Positions 11,245 to 24,218 of a stretch of DNA of 64,000 nt are shown here, one piece after another (position 1 is the first letter of the stretch; every line of letters begins with the position of its first letter). Source of the stretch: Plasmopara viticola (taxonomy: Eukaryota; Oomycota; Peronosporomycetes; Peronosporales; Peronosporaceae). The DNA lies in NCBI GenBank assembly GCA_001695595.3, contig MBPM02000017.1, positions 868,001 to 932,000 of the forward strand. The letters are read 5' to 3'. Made by a program: the position numbers and the translations under genes. A model generated the notes under the pieces. The model saw only the letters and a program-made list of their open reading frames with translations. It had not been told where the DNA came from and did no database searches.

Positions 11245-14200
11245 CTCCCCCTCAACTTGACAGTCCACAAGTCCGCATGCGTCACGAAGCTCCACAAAGC
11301 GCGGCGTCGGAATGGCCTTCGTTAACATATCCGCTAGCTGAGACTCCGATGGTACGTACTCCACCTTGATAGTGCCCTTCTCGACGTGGTCCCGGACGAA
11401 GTGAGCTCGGAGGTCGATGTGCTTGGCGCGTGGGGTGTATCCGTGGTTAGTTGCCATACTAATCGCCGACTGGTTGTCCATGTAGATCGTCGACGCACTC
11501 GACACGTTTACACCCATCTCTGTGAGGAGGAAACGCAGCCACAGTACTTCTTGAGCGGTAAGTGCGAGAGCCATGTCTCGGCTTCAGCAGTTGATAACGC
11601 GACGGTCGCTTGACGCCTGCACTTGTAGATGACCGGACCGTCAGCCATCTTCACCATCACACCAGACGTCGAGCGTCGCGTCTCCTTATCACCACCCCAG
11701 TTCGCGTCGCAGTATGTCACGATATTCTTGCCCTTTGCCGTGTAGTGGATGCCGATCGAAAGAGTGGCCTTGAGGTAGCGAAGTACATGTAGCGCAGCAT
11801 TCCAATGCATCTCACGCGGCGTATCGAGGTACTGAGAGAGTATCGACAGCACGTAGCCAATGTCGGGACGTGTGGCATTGGCAACGTACAGCATTGATCC
11901 GATTAGTTCGCGGTACTTATTTTTGTCTGTGCATACACCGTGCTTGTCGGATGGGCTGAGATCTTGACCAATTACCATTGGGTTGCGGACACCATGAGCA
12001 GATACTTGACCAAAACGCTCGAGCAACTTGGTTATAAACTGAGATTGCTTCACCACCATTTCACCACGTTTCCGATCGTGAAGTACTTCCATCCCGAGAA
12101 CGAAACGAGCATCACCGAGTGATTTGACCGTGAAGTGCGACGCGAGACCAGTACACACGGATCGCGCTTGTTCCTCTGTTTTGCAGCCAACAAGTAGATC
12201 GTCTACGTAGAGCACCACTAAAACCGCGGCCGCTGGGTCACTGTCATCTCGTCGAACGAAGAGACAAGGATCAGCTCGACACTGTTTGAAACCTAGACGC
12301 TTGAACACGTCGCGGATGGTACGGTGCCACACAGCTGCAGCTTGCTTGAGTCCATAGAGGCTGCGGCGGAGTCTGCAAACCAATTCCGGCGCCACATTCA
12401 CTCCTTCAGGGGGATTCATAAACACTGTTTCGTCAAGCTTTCCATTTAGAAATGCGGTCTCAATGTCAAACTGGCGAATCATGAGGCGTCGAGAGCAGCA
12501 CAATGCGAGAAAGACCCGGATCGTGTTCATGCTTGCCACTGGTGAGTATGTGTGGGTATAGTCTATGCCGCGAGTCTGGAGGAAACCTCGAGCGACTAGA
12601 CGTGCCTTGTATCGCTTAACCGCTCCATTCTCGTCGTACTTCTTCGCGAATACCCATTTGCATCCGATCACCTTGTTTCCTTGAGGTCGTCGCACCATGT
12701 CCCACGTGTGGCTCCGCACATGCGACCGAATCTCAGCACGAATAGCTTCCTTCCATTGTGGAGCGTCAGGGGCCGCCATTGCTTCAGCGTATGATGTAGG
12801 CAGCTCAGACACCGCCAACGCAATTTCGTACTCATCCAGGCGTGGTCGCTTGCTTTCTGGTTCTGGCTCATCGTCATTTTCAGCGCCACCAAGATGCAAA
12901 GGCATATCTCCATCAGTCAGTAGACGCGGTTGTTCATACGTGATCGACCGAGGGCGAATGGAACCACCACTGAACACCATGCGATTCTCTGATGCATGGA
13001 CGCCGACGCCAACACCTTCACCATGAGGGATTATTGCTGACGGTGCGCACGGATCACATCCGGCAGCACGGACGAGGTCAAGGCTCGGGTTGAGATGCTG
13101 GACGATGGCGGGGCGATCGATCGATCGACTTGGATGTTGTGAGTGCGGGACGATATCGCAATCAGGACGCTGGGCGAGCTGCATCTGCTGATCTTCGGTA
13201 GCAGTAGCAGGACTGATGGGCTGGACAACTTGCATCTGGCTGTTACTCCCCCTGTCCAAAGCATCAGTAGGAACGGGTGAGATTTGAGCATCGGTAGGGG
13301 GCACTTCTTCCATTTCAACGTCGGCGGCATCGTCGACATCCGCAGTTGCATCATGGTCGTTCTCATTCACTGGTCGCGGTGGCGGAATATAACTCACGGA
13401 ATCGTGATCATTGATGCTAACCACCCAAGGAAAGCAACTTGAGTCATCACTGACGGCATGGAACGTGTCTGGTGGTCGCTCATTCAGATGCACCGATCGC
13501 GAAATCACGATGCGCTCGTCGTCGTAATTCCACACACGATACGCTTTCGAACCATCAGCGTATCCAAGGAAGAGGCAACGGTGAGCTCGAGGATCAAGTT
13601 TGCCTACGTTTGGCTTGTCAACATGTACGTAGCCACGAGCACCAAATACACGAAGGTCTTCGAGTGACTGGCGCTTTCCGGTTAATACTTCGAGGGGGCT
13701 CTGATCCGGTCGCGCAGTATTCGGGATACGGTTGACGATGTAAGCTGCAGTCCGAAACGCTTCAGCCCACCACACACGGTCCACTCGCATGTAGTGTAGC
13801 ATCGATCGGGCCATGTCAGCTAGTGTCCGGTTCATACGCTCAGCGGTCCCATTTTGCTGGGGGCTGTATGGCGCACTCGTCTGGTGAATGATCCCTTTGG
13901 ACGCACAGAACTTGCCGAAGCGCTTGCTCACATATTCACCACCGTTGTCACTACGAACACACATCACCTTGCAGCCGTGTTGCACCTTAACCTGAGTGCA
14001 GAATGCCTTGAAGCAATCGAACACTTCAGACTTCTGCTTGATGAAGTTGACGAACACTTCTCGGCTGAAGTCGTCCACGAAGACCACGATGTATACCGCA
14101 CCACCCTTGGACTTCGGTTTTATTGGCCCCATCACATCCGTGTGCACAATCTCGAATGGGCGACCTGTCTTTATCTCGCTACCCGATTGGTGCGCGTACG

Positions 14201-15250
14201 AGCTTGTGGTCATTTTTCCTTGCGCACAGCCACCGCAGACACCACCATCCGATTGAGACAAAGCCATAGGGGGGATACCATCGCACGCGCTAGCAACTAG
14301 CTTTAGCTTGGTATCGGAGACGTGCCCCAGGCGCGCGTGAATGACTTCGTAGGCTTTATCATTTGACTCACCATCAAATGCCGTATACGCGTTGCCTTCC
14401 GTTCTGTACTTTAGTTCACACGCGTACAGTTTCCCAATCCGAGGGACTCGAACAACAACACGGCCATTCTGCAAAATGGAGGCACCGGTCTTGTCGAATT
14501 GCACAGCGAGATTCTTGGACATGAGTGCAGGAACCGACAGTAGCTTTCGGTCCAATTTCTGAACGTGGAGAACATCCGTCAACTTCACCCGCACGCCTCC
14601 GGTAAAGTTAACTCGCACGGTACCCATACCTATGGCGGCAACTCGCTGGCCATTTGCCACCATGATCTCGATTGGTTCTGTAAGCGGGCGGTATTCCGAA
14701 AAATCATTCCGATCCGTAGTCATATGCGAGCTGGCTCCACTATCAAGGAGCCAGGTGGACGATCGCTCACCACCAGCGGTCATAGCGGAGAACGCGAACT
14801 CCGAACCACCGGCATTGCCCTTCAGCCTCGGGCAATCTTGTTTCTTGTGGCCAGCTTCGTGGCATTCATAGCATCGGCCCTTGAACTCCTTCTTGTCACC
14901 ACCATTATGCCCTTTGCGTCCGTGTCTCTTGGCATTTCGTCCACGTCGGCCTCCACGCCCATTCTGGAACCTTCCACCATTATCACTCACCGTCGCCTTG
15001 AATGCTTGCTCCTTCACCTCGCGTTTCTGAATCATCTCATATTCGCGTCGGAGCATCTCTTTCGCATCCAGAAGTGTCACACGGTCGCGCACTTCGATGA
15101 GCCGCACCATCGCGTCGTACTCACTTGGCACACTACCAAGGAGGATCACCAGCTTCTCCTCTTCAGGCAGAGCGTCACCAACCGCAGCCAACTTCGCACA
15201 CAATTCATCGAACTGCACCAGATGCTCCATGAGACTCCCACCACTGGCCA
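11230..15250 (-). pseudogene. Copia gag-pol copy 4, 5'-truncated, one frameshift near the C-terminus
   Basis: Open from the left-hand break at 15250 (equivalent to residue ~111 in Gag) down to about 11577: zinc knuckle, protease, integrase, RT with YVDD and most of RNase H, roughly 1225 codons. A single missing A near 11576, in the codons for the TAEAEY motif, shifts the frame; the remainder (YMDNQSA through the stop at 11230-11232) is intact in the other frame. The N-terminal ~110 codons, the PBS and the 5' LTR are absent. The 5' side is joined head-to-head to copy 5 through a shared CCA at 15248-15250. Confidence 0.91.
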
Positions 15251-17678
15251 ATAACGAACCCGAACGAGATCCTCAGCGACGACAACTACTTCCTGTGGGA
15301 GTTTAACGCCCGCATGGCATTGGCCAGGAAGGACCTCCTCGACCATCTCGAGGTGAAGCCAGAAGACGCAGTGAACGCCCCCGCCCAATGGAAAGCCGCC
15401 GATGTGAAGGCGCTGGCTGTGGTGTCGAAGCTGTTGAGTCCAACGTACCAGATGATGGTGAGAGAAGCCAATTCTGCATGGGAAGCATGGCAAATTCTGC
15501 GTGCATTTTTCATGAAGCAGAGTCTGCACAACCGTGTGCAGCTGCGCAAGCAACTCCACGAGTTCGCGATGGCCAGTGGTGGGAGTCTCATGGAGCATCT
15601 GGTGCAGTTCGATGAATTGTGTGCGAAGTTGGCTGCGGTTGGTGACGCTCTGCCTAAAGAGGAGAAGCTGGTGATCCTCCTTGGTAGTGTGCCAAGTGAG
15701 TACGACGCGATGGTGCGGCTCATCGAAGCGCGCGACCGTGTGACACTTCTGGATGCGAAAGAGATGCTCCGACGCGAATATGAGATGATTCAGAAACGCG
15801 AGGTGAAGGAGCAAGCATTCAAGGCGACGGTGAGTGATATTGGTGGAAGGTTCCAGAATGGGCGTGGAGGCCGACGTGGACGAAATGCCAAGGGACACGG
15901 ACGCAAAGGGCATAATGGTAGTGACAAGAAGGAGTTCAAGGGCCGATGCTATGAATGCCACGAAGCTGGCCACAAGAAACAAGATTGCCCGAGGCTGAAG
16001 GGCAATGCCGGTGGTTCGGAGTTCGCGTTCTCCGCTATGACCGCTGGTGGTGAGCGATCGTCCACCTGGCTCCTTGATAGTGGAGCCAGCTCGCATATGA
16101 CTACGGATCGGAATGATTTTTCGGAATACCGCCCGCTTACAGAACCAATCGAGATCATGGTGGCAAATGGCCAGCGAGTTGCCGCCATAGGTATGGGTAC
16201 CGTGCGAGTTAACTTTACCGGAGGCGTGCGGGTGAAGTTGACGGATGTTCTCCACGTTCAGAAATTGGACCGAAAGCTACTGTCGGTTCCTGCACTCATG
16301 TCCAAGAATCTCGCTGTGCAATTCGACAAGACCGGTGCCTCCATTTTGCAGAATGGCCGTGTTGTTGTTCGAGTCCCTCGGATTGGGAAACTGTACGCGT
16401 GTGAACTAAAGTACAGAACGGAAGGCAACGCGTATACGGCATTTGATGGTGAGTCAAATGATAAAGCCTACGAAGTCATTCACGCGCGCCTGGGGCACGT
16501 CTCCGATACCAAGCTAAAGTTAATTGCTCGCGCGTGCGATGGTGTCCCCCCTATGGCTTTGTTTCAATCGGATGGTGGTGTTTGCAGTGGCTGTGCGCAA
16601 GGAAAAATGACCACGAGCTCGTACGCGCACCAATCGGGTAGCGAGATAAAGACAGGTCGCCCATTCGAGATTGTGCACACGGATGTGATGGGGCCAATAA
16701 AACCGAAGTCCAAGGGTGGTGCGGTATACATCGTGGTCTTCGTGGACGACTTCAGCCGAGTAGTGTTCGTCAACTTCATCAAGCAGAAGTCTCAAGTGTT
16801 CGATTGCTTCAAGGCATTCTGCACTCAGGTTAAGGTGCAACACGGCTGCAAGGTGATGTGTGTTCGTAGTGACAACGGTGGTGAATATGTGAGCAAGCGC
16901 TTCGGCAAGTTCTGTGCGTCCAAAGGGATCATTCACCAGACGAGTGCGCCATACAGCCCCCAGCAAAATGGGACCGCTGAGCGTATGAACCGGACACTAG
17001 CTGACATGGCCCGATCGATGCTACACTACATGCGAGTGGACCGTGTGTGGTGGGCTGAAGCGTTTCGGACTGCAGCTTACATCGTCAACCGTATCCCGAA
17101 TACTGCGCGACCGATCAGAGCCCCCTCGAAGTATTAACCGGAAAGCGCCAGTCACTCGAAGACCTTCGTGTATTTGGTGCTCGTGGCTACGTACATGTTG
17201 ACAAGCCAAACGTAGGCAAACTTGATCCTCGAGCTCACCGTTGCCTCTTCCTTGGATACGCTGATGGTTCGAAAGCGTATCGTGTGTGGGATTACGACGA
17301 CGAGCGCATCGTGATTTCGCGATCGGTGCATCTGAATGAGCGACCACCAGACACGTTCCAAGCCGTCAGTGATGACTCAAGTTGCTTTCCTTGGGTGGTT
17401 AGCATCAATGATCACGATTCCGTGAGTTATATTCCGCCACCGCGACCAGTGAATGAGAACGACCATGATGCAACTGCGGATGTCGACGATGCCGCCGACG
17501 TTGAAATGGAAGAAGTGCCCCCTACCGATGCTCAAATCTCACCCGTTCCTACTGATGCTTTGGACAGGGGGAGTAACAGCCAGATGCAAGTTGTCCAGCG
17601 CATCAGTCCTTCCACTGCTACCGAAGATCAGCAGATGCAGCTCGCCCAGCGTCCTGATTGCGATATCGTCCCGCACTC
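15251..17678 (+). pseudogene. Copia gag-pol fragment 5: Gag to acidic linker, start codon lost
   Basis: Starts two or three bases past the PBS, so the ATG within the PBS is missing while the conserved Gag NYFLWEF motif remains. Gag, the CCHC knuckle, protease and most of the integrase are open from 15251 to about 17111. There a missing G (GACCGGATC reduced to GACCGATC) shifts the frame. The second frame continues through the acidic linker to the inverted junction at 17672-17678, which shares the 7-mer CGCACTC with the antisense copy that follows. Mosaic of the two subfamilies: Gag/protease as in most copies, pre-integrase region LFQSDGGVCSGC as in copy 2. Confidence 0.9.
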
Positions 17679-19987
17679 GACACGTTTACACCCATCTCTG
17701 TGAGGAGGAAACGCAGCCACAGTACTTCTTGAGCGGTAAGTGCGAGAGCCATGTACTCGGCTTCAGCAGTTGATAATGCGACGGTCGCTTGACGCCTGCA
17801 CTTGTAGATGACCGGACCGTCAGCCATCTTCACCATCACACCAGACGTCGAGCGTCGCGTCTCCTTATCACCACCCCAGTTCGCGTCGCAGTATGTCACG
17901 ATATTCTTGCCCTTTGCCGTGTAGTGGATGCCGATCGAAAGAGTGGCCTTGAGGTAGCGAAGTACACGTAGCGCAGCATTCCAATGCATCTCACGCGGCG
18001 TATCGAGGTACTGAGAGAGTATCGACAGCACGTAGCCAATGTCGGGACGTGTGGCATTGGCAACGTACAGCATTGATCCGATTAGTTCGCGGTACTTATT
18101 TTTGTCTGTGCATACACCGTGCTTGTCGGATGGGCTGAGATCTTGACCAATTACCATTGGGTTGCGGACACCATGAGCAGATACTTGACCAAAACGCTCG
18201 AGCAACTTGGTTATAAACTGAGATTGCTTCACCACCATTTCACCACGTTTCCGATCGTGAAGTACTTCCATCCCGAGAACGAAACGAGCATCACCGAGAG
18301 ATTTGACCGTGAAGTGCGACGCGAGACCAGTACACACGGATCGCGCTTGTTCCTCTGTTTTGCAGCCAACAAGTAGATCGTCTACGTAGAGCACCACAAA
18401 AACCGCGGCCGCTGGGTCACTGTCATCTCGTCGAACGAAGAGACAAGGATCAGCTCGACACTGTTTGAAACCGAGACGCTTGAACACGTCGCGGATGGTA
18501 CGGTGCCACACAGCTGCAGCTTGCTTGAGTCCATAGAGGCTGCGGCGGAGTCTGCAAACCAATTCCGGCGCCACATTCACTCCTTCAGGGGGATTCATAA
18601 ACACTGTTTCGTCAAGCTTTCCATTTAGAAATGCGGTCTCAATGTCAAACTGGCGAATCATGAGGCGTCGAGAGCAGCACAATGCGAGAAAGACCCGGAT
18701 CGTGTTCATGCTTGCCACTGGTGAGTATGTGTGGGTATAGTCTATGCCGCGAGTCTGGAGGAAACCTCGAGCGACTAGACGTGCCTTGTATCGCTTAACC
18801 GCTCCATTCTCGTCGTACTTCTTCGCGAATACCCATTTGCATCCGATCACCTTGTTTCCTTGAGGTCGTCGCACCATGTCCCACGTGTGGCTCCGCACAT
18901 GCGACCGAATCTCAGCACGTATAGCTTCCTTCCATTGTGGAGCGTCAGGGGCCGCCATTGCTTCAGCGTATGATGTAGGCAGCTCAGACACCGCCAACGC
19001 AATTTCGTACTCATCCAGGCGTGGTCGCTTGCTTTCTGGTTCTGGCTCATCGTCATTTTCAGCGCCACCAAGATGCAAAGGCATATCTCCATCAGTCAGT
19101 AGACGCGGTTGTTCATACGTGATCGATCGAGGGCGAATGGAACCACCACTGAACACTATGCGATTCTCTGATGCATCGAAGCCGACGCCAACACCTTCAC
19201 CATGAGGGATTATTGCTGACGGTGCGCACGGATCACATCCGGCAGCACGGACGAGGTCAAGGCTCGGGTTGAGATGCTGGACGATGGCGGGGCGATCGAT
19301 CGACCGACTTAGATGTTGTGAGTGCGGGACGATATCGCAATCAGGCGCTGGGCGAGCTGCATCTGCTGATCTTCGGTAGCAGTGGAAGGACTGATGCGCT
19401 GGACAACTTGCATCTGGCTGTTACTCCCCCTGTCCAAAGCATCAGTAGGAACGGGTGAGATTTGAGCATCGGTAGGGGGCACTTCTTCCATTTCAACGTC
19501 GGCGGCATCGTCGACATCCGCAGTTGCATCATGGTCGTTCTCATTCACTGGTCGCGGTGGCGGAATATAACTCACGGAATCGTGATCATTGATGCTAACC
19601 ACCCAAGGAAAGCAACTTGAGTCATCACTGACGGCTTGGAACGTGTCTGGTGGTCGCTCATTCAGATGCACCGATCGCGAAATCACGATGCGCTCGTCGT
19701 CGTAATCCCACACACGATACGCTTTCGAACCATCAGCGTATCCAAGGAAGAGGCAACGGTGAGCTCGAGGATCAAGTTTGCCTACGTTTGGCTTGTCAAC
19801 ATGTACGTAGCCACGAGCACCAAATACACGAAGGTCTTCGAGTGACTGGCGCTTTCCGGTTAATACTTCGAGGGGGCTCTGATCCGGTCGCGCAGTATTC
19901 GGGATACGGTTGACGATGTAAGCTGCAGTCCGAAACGCTTCAGCCCACCACACACGGTCCACTCGCATGTAGTGTAGCATCGACCGG
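17679..19987 (-). pseudogene. Copia fragment 6: integrase C-terminus to RNase H, minus strand
   Basis: Covers residues ~591 (RSMLHYM in integrase) to ~1361 (in RNase H). One frame break: a missing A near 19345 in the acidic linker. RT including YVDD is open. Both ends are inverted junctions (CGCACTC at 17672-17678; CGG at 19985-19987), so this is an inverted internal piece without LTR or start codon. Confidence 0.9.
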
Positions 19988-20482
19988 AGCCACACGTGGG
20001 ACATGGTGCGACGACCTCAAGGAAACAAGGTGATCGGATGCAAATGGGTATTCGCGAAGAAGTACGACGAGAATGGAGCGGTTAAGCGATACAAGGCACG
20101 TCTAGTCGCTCGAGGTTTCCTCCAGACTCGCGGCATAGACTATACCCACACATACTCACCAGTGGCAAGCATGAACACGATCCGGGTCTTTCTCGCATTG
20201 TGCTGCTCTCGACGCCTCATGATTCGCCAGTTTGACATTGAGACCGCATTTCTAAATGGAAAGCTTGACGAAACAGTGTTTATGAATCCCCTGAAGGAGT
20301 GAATGTGGCGCCGGAATTGGTTTGCAGACTCCGCCGCAGCCTCTATGGACTCAAGCAAGCTGCAGCTGTGTGGCACCGTACCATCCGCGACGTGTTCAAG
20401 CGTCTCGGTTTCAAACAGTGTCGAGCTGATCCTTGTCTCTTCGTTCGACGAGATGACAGTGACCCAGCGGCCGCGGTTTTTG
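19988..20482 (+). pseudogene. Copia fragment 7: N-terminal half of reverse transcriptase
   Basis: Covers residues ~955 (RSHTW) to ~1120, just before the YVDD motif. One frame break near 20288-20291, where a run of five C is reduced to four. At 20482 it is joined on the same strand to an upstream part of the element (Gag/protease of copy 8) with at most one shared base, a backward jump in element coordinates. Confidence 0.88.
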
Positions 20483-23400
20483 GAGTTCGCGTTCTCCGCT
20501 ATGACCGCTGGTGGTGAGCGATCGTCCACCTGGCTCCTTGATAGTGGAGCCAGCTCGCATATGACTACGGATCGGAATGATTTTTCGGAATACCGCCCGC
20601 TTACAGAACCAATCGAGATCATGGTGGCAAATGGCCAGCGAGTTGCCGCCATAGGTATGGGTACCGTGCGAGTTAACTTTACCGGAGGCGTGCGGGTGAA
20701 GTTGACGGATGTTCTCCACGTTCAGAAATTGGACCGAAAGCTACTGTCGGTTCCTGCACTCATGTCCAAGAATCTCGCTGTGCAATTCGACAAGACCGGT
20801 GCCTCCATTTTGCAGAATGGCCGTGTTGTTGTTCGAGTCCCTCGGATTGGGAAACTGTACGCGTGTGAACTAAAGTACAGAACGGAAGGCAACGCGTATA
20901 CGGCATTTGATGGTGAGTCAAGTGATAAAGCCTACGAAGTCATTCACGCGCGCCTGGGGCACGTCTCCGATACCAAGCTAAAGCTAGTTGCTAGCGCGTG
21001 CGATGGTACCCCCCTATGGCTTTGTCTCAATCGGATGGTGGTGTCTGCGGTGGCTGTGCGCAAGGAAAAATGACCACAAGCTCGTACGCGCACCAATCGG
21101 GTAGCGAGATAAAGACAGGTCGCCCATTCGAGATTGTGCACACGGATGTGATGGGGCCAATAAAACCGAAGTCCAAGGGTGGTGCGGTATACATCGTGGT
21201 CTTCGTGGACGACTTCAGCCGAGAAGTGTTCGTCAACTTCATCAAGCAGAAGTCTGAAGTGTTCGATTGCTTCAAGGCATTCTGCACTCAGGTTAAGGTG
21301 CAACACGGCTGCAAGGTGATGTGTGTTCGTAGTGACAACGGTGGTGAATATGTGAGCAAGCGCTTGGCAAGTTCTGTGCGTCCAAAGGGATCATTCACCA
21401 GACGAGTGCGCCATACAGCCCCCAGCAAAATGGGACCGCTGAGCGTATGAACCGGACACTAGCTGACATGGCCCGGTCGATGCTACACTACATGCGAGTG
21501 GACCGTGTGTGGTGGGCTGAAGCGTTTCGGACTGCAGCTTACATCGTCAACCGTATCCCGAATACTGCGCGACCGGATCAGAGCCCCCTCGAAGTATTAA
21601 CCGGAAAGCGCCAGTCACTCGAAGACCTTCGTGTATTTGGTGCTCGTGGCTACGTACATGTTGACAAGCCAAACGTAGGCAAACTTGATCCTCGAGCTCA
21701 CCGTTGCCTCTTCCTTGGATACGCTGATGGTTCGAAAGCGTATCGTGTGTGGGATTACGACGACGAGCGCATCGTGATTTCGCGATCGGTGCATCTGAAT
21801 GAGCGACCACCAGACACGTTCCAAGCCGTCAGTGATGACTCAAGTTGCTTTCCTTGGGTGGTTAGCATCAATGATCACGATTCCGTGAGTTATATTCCGC
21901 CACCGCGACCAGTGAATGAGAACGACCATGATGCAACTGCGGATGTCGACGATGCCGCCGACGTTGAAATGGAAGAAGTGCCCCCTACCGATGCTCAAAT
22001 CTCACCCGTTCCTACTGATGCTTTGGACAGGGGGAGTAACAGCCAGATGCAAGTTGTCCAGCGCATCAGTCCTTCCACTGCTACCGAAGATCAGCAGATG
22101 CAGCTCGCCCAGCGTCCTGATTGCGATATCGTCCCGCACTCACAACATCTAAGTCGGTCGATCGATCGCCCCGCCATCGTCCAGCATCTCAACCCGAGCC
22201 TTGACCTCGTCCGTGCTGCCGGATGTGATCCGTGCGCACCGTCAGCAATAATCCCTCATGGTGAAGGTGTTGGCGTCGGCTTCGATGCATCAGAGAATCG
22301 CATAGTGTTCAGTGGTGGTTCCATTCGCCCTCGATCGATCACGTATGAACAACCGCGTCTACTGACTGATGGAGATATGCCTTTGCATCTTGATGGCGCT
22401 GAAAATGACGATGAGCCAGAACCAGAAAGCAAGCGACCACGCCTGGATGAGTACGAAATTGCGTTGGCGGTGTCTGAGCTGCCTACATCATACGCTGAAG
22501 CAATGGCGGCCCCTGACGCTCCACAATGGAAGGAAGCTATACGTGCTGAGATTCGGTCGCATGTGCGGAGCCACACGTGGGACATGGTGCGACGACCTCA
22601 AGGAAACAAGGTGATCGGATGCAAATGGGTATTCGCGAAGAAGTACGACGAGAATGGAGCGGTTAAGCGATACAAGGCACGTCTAGTCGCTCGAGGTTTC
22701 CTCCAGACTCGCGGCATAGACTATACCCACACATACTCACCAGTGGCAAGCATGAACACGATCCGGGTCTTTCTCGCATTGTGCTGCTCTCGACGCCTCA
22801 TGATTCGCCAGTTTGACATTGAGACCGCATTTCTAAATGGAAAGCTTGACGAAACAGTGTTTATGAATCCCCCTGAAGGAGTGAATGTGGCGCCGGAATT
22901 GGTTTGCAGACTCCGCCGCAGCCTCTATGGACTCAAGCAAGCTGCAGCTGTGTGGCACCGTACCATCCGCGACGTGTTCAAGCGTCTCGGTTTCAAACAG
23001 TGTCGAGCTGATCCTTGTCTCTTCGTTCGACGAGATGACAGTGACCCAGCGGCCGCGGTTTTTGTGGTGCTCTACGTAGACGATCTACTTGTTGGCTGCA
23101 AAACAGAGGAACAAGCGCGATCCGTGTGTACTGGTCTCGCGTCGCACTTCACGGTCAAATCACTCGGTGATGCTCGTTTCGTTCTCGGGATGGAAGTACT
23201 TCACGATCGGAAACGTGGTGAAATGGTGGTGAAGCAATCTCAGTTTATAACCAAGTTGCTCGAGCGTTTTGGTCAAGTATCTGCTCATGGTGTCCGCAAC
23301 CCAATGGTAATTGGTCAAGATCTCAGCCCATCCGACAAGCACGGTGTATGCACAGACAAAAATAAGTACCGCGAACTAATCGGATCAATGCTGTACGTTG

Positions 23401-24053
23401 CCAATGCCACACGTCCCGACATTGGCTACGTGCTGTCGATACTCTCTCAGTACCTCGATACGCCGCGTGAGATGCATTGGAATGCTGCGCTACGTGTACT
23501 TCGCTACCTCAAGGCCACTCTTTCGATCGGCATCCACTACACGGCAAAGGGCAAGAATATCGTGACATACTGCGACGCGAACTGGGGTGGTGATAAGGAG
23601 ACGCGACGCTCGACGTCTGGTGTGATGGTGAAGATGGCTGACGGTCCGGTCATCTACAAGAGCAAGCGTCAAGCGACCGTCGCATTATCAACTGCTGAAG
23701 CCGAGTACATGGCTCTCGCACTTACCGCTCAAGAAGTACTGTGGCTGCGTTTCCTCCTCACAGAGATGGGTGTAAACGTGTCGAGTGCGTCGACGATCTA
23801 CATGGACAACCAGTCGGCGATTAGTATGGCAACTAACCACGGATACACCCCACGCGCCAAGCACATCGACCTCCGAGCTCACTTCGTCCGTGACTACGTC
23901 GAGAAGGGCACCATCAAGGTGGAGTACGTACCATCGGAGTCTCAGCTAGCGGATATGTTAACGAAGGCCATTCCGACGCCGCGCTTTGTGGAGCTTCGTG
24001 ACGCATGCGGACTTGTGGACTGTCAAGTTGAGGGGGAGTGTAACGGCCTCTAA
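20483..24053 (+). pseudogene. Copia gag-pol copy 8, 5'-truncated, two frameshifts
   Basis: Begins at residue ~260 (EFAFSAMT), just before protease. Protease DSGAS is present. The frame breaks at about 21008 (missing T before a six-C run) and about 21365 (missing C), both within the pre-integrase/integrase region. From 21447 to the stop at 24051-24053 it is open: integrase C-terminus, acidic linker, RT with YVDD and complete RNase H. The polypurine tract is at 24030-24038. The 3' LTR is shared with the intact copy 9 downstream, so copies 8 and 9 form a head-to-tail tandem. Confidence 0.92.
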
Positions 24054-24218
24054 TTGGGTGTCCCACAGTATGTGCCAACTTGACATATAAGAGAAATAGT
24101 CACATTCTAGAATATCGAGACAGAAGAACACGTGGCTACAAGTGAGTAAGAGCCTATAGTTTTCTTTATTCCTATGAATTTACTTTCCATTTTGCACTGC
24201 GACAATCACATTGTTATA
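24039..24218 (+). repeat. Copia LTR between copies 8 and 9, 180 bp
   Basis: Reference LTR for this window. Ends are TGTAAC and GTTATA, so it terminates TG...TA rather than TG...CA. It contains the last four codons and stop of the upstream pol, a TATA-like TATAA at 24086-24090, a palindrome ATTCTAGAAT at 24104-24113, CACGTG at 24129-24134 and an oomycete-like Inr/FPR region at 24166-24193. It abuts the PBS with no spacer. Confidence 0.93.
24086..24193 (+). promoter_or_regulatory. Putative LTR promoter elements: TATA-like, HSE-like, oomycete Inr/FPR-like
   Basis: Visible in the LTR: TATAA at 24086-24090; TTCTAGAA (24105-24112), which fits the inverted nTTCnnGAAn heat-shock element core; CACGTG (24129-24134); TTATTCC (24166-24172), six of seven matches to the oomycete initiator YCAYTYY; AATTTAC (24177-24183), a full match to the oomycete flanking promoter region MWTTTNC; and CCATTTT (24187-24193), a full match to YCAYTYY. 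These are short degenerate motifs, so the assignment is inference; start-site mapping is not available from sequence. Confidence 0.35.
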
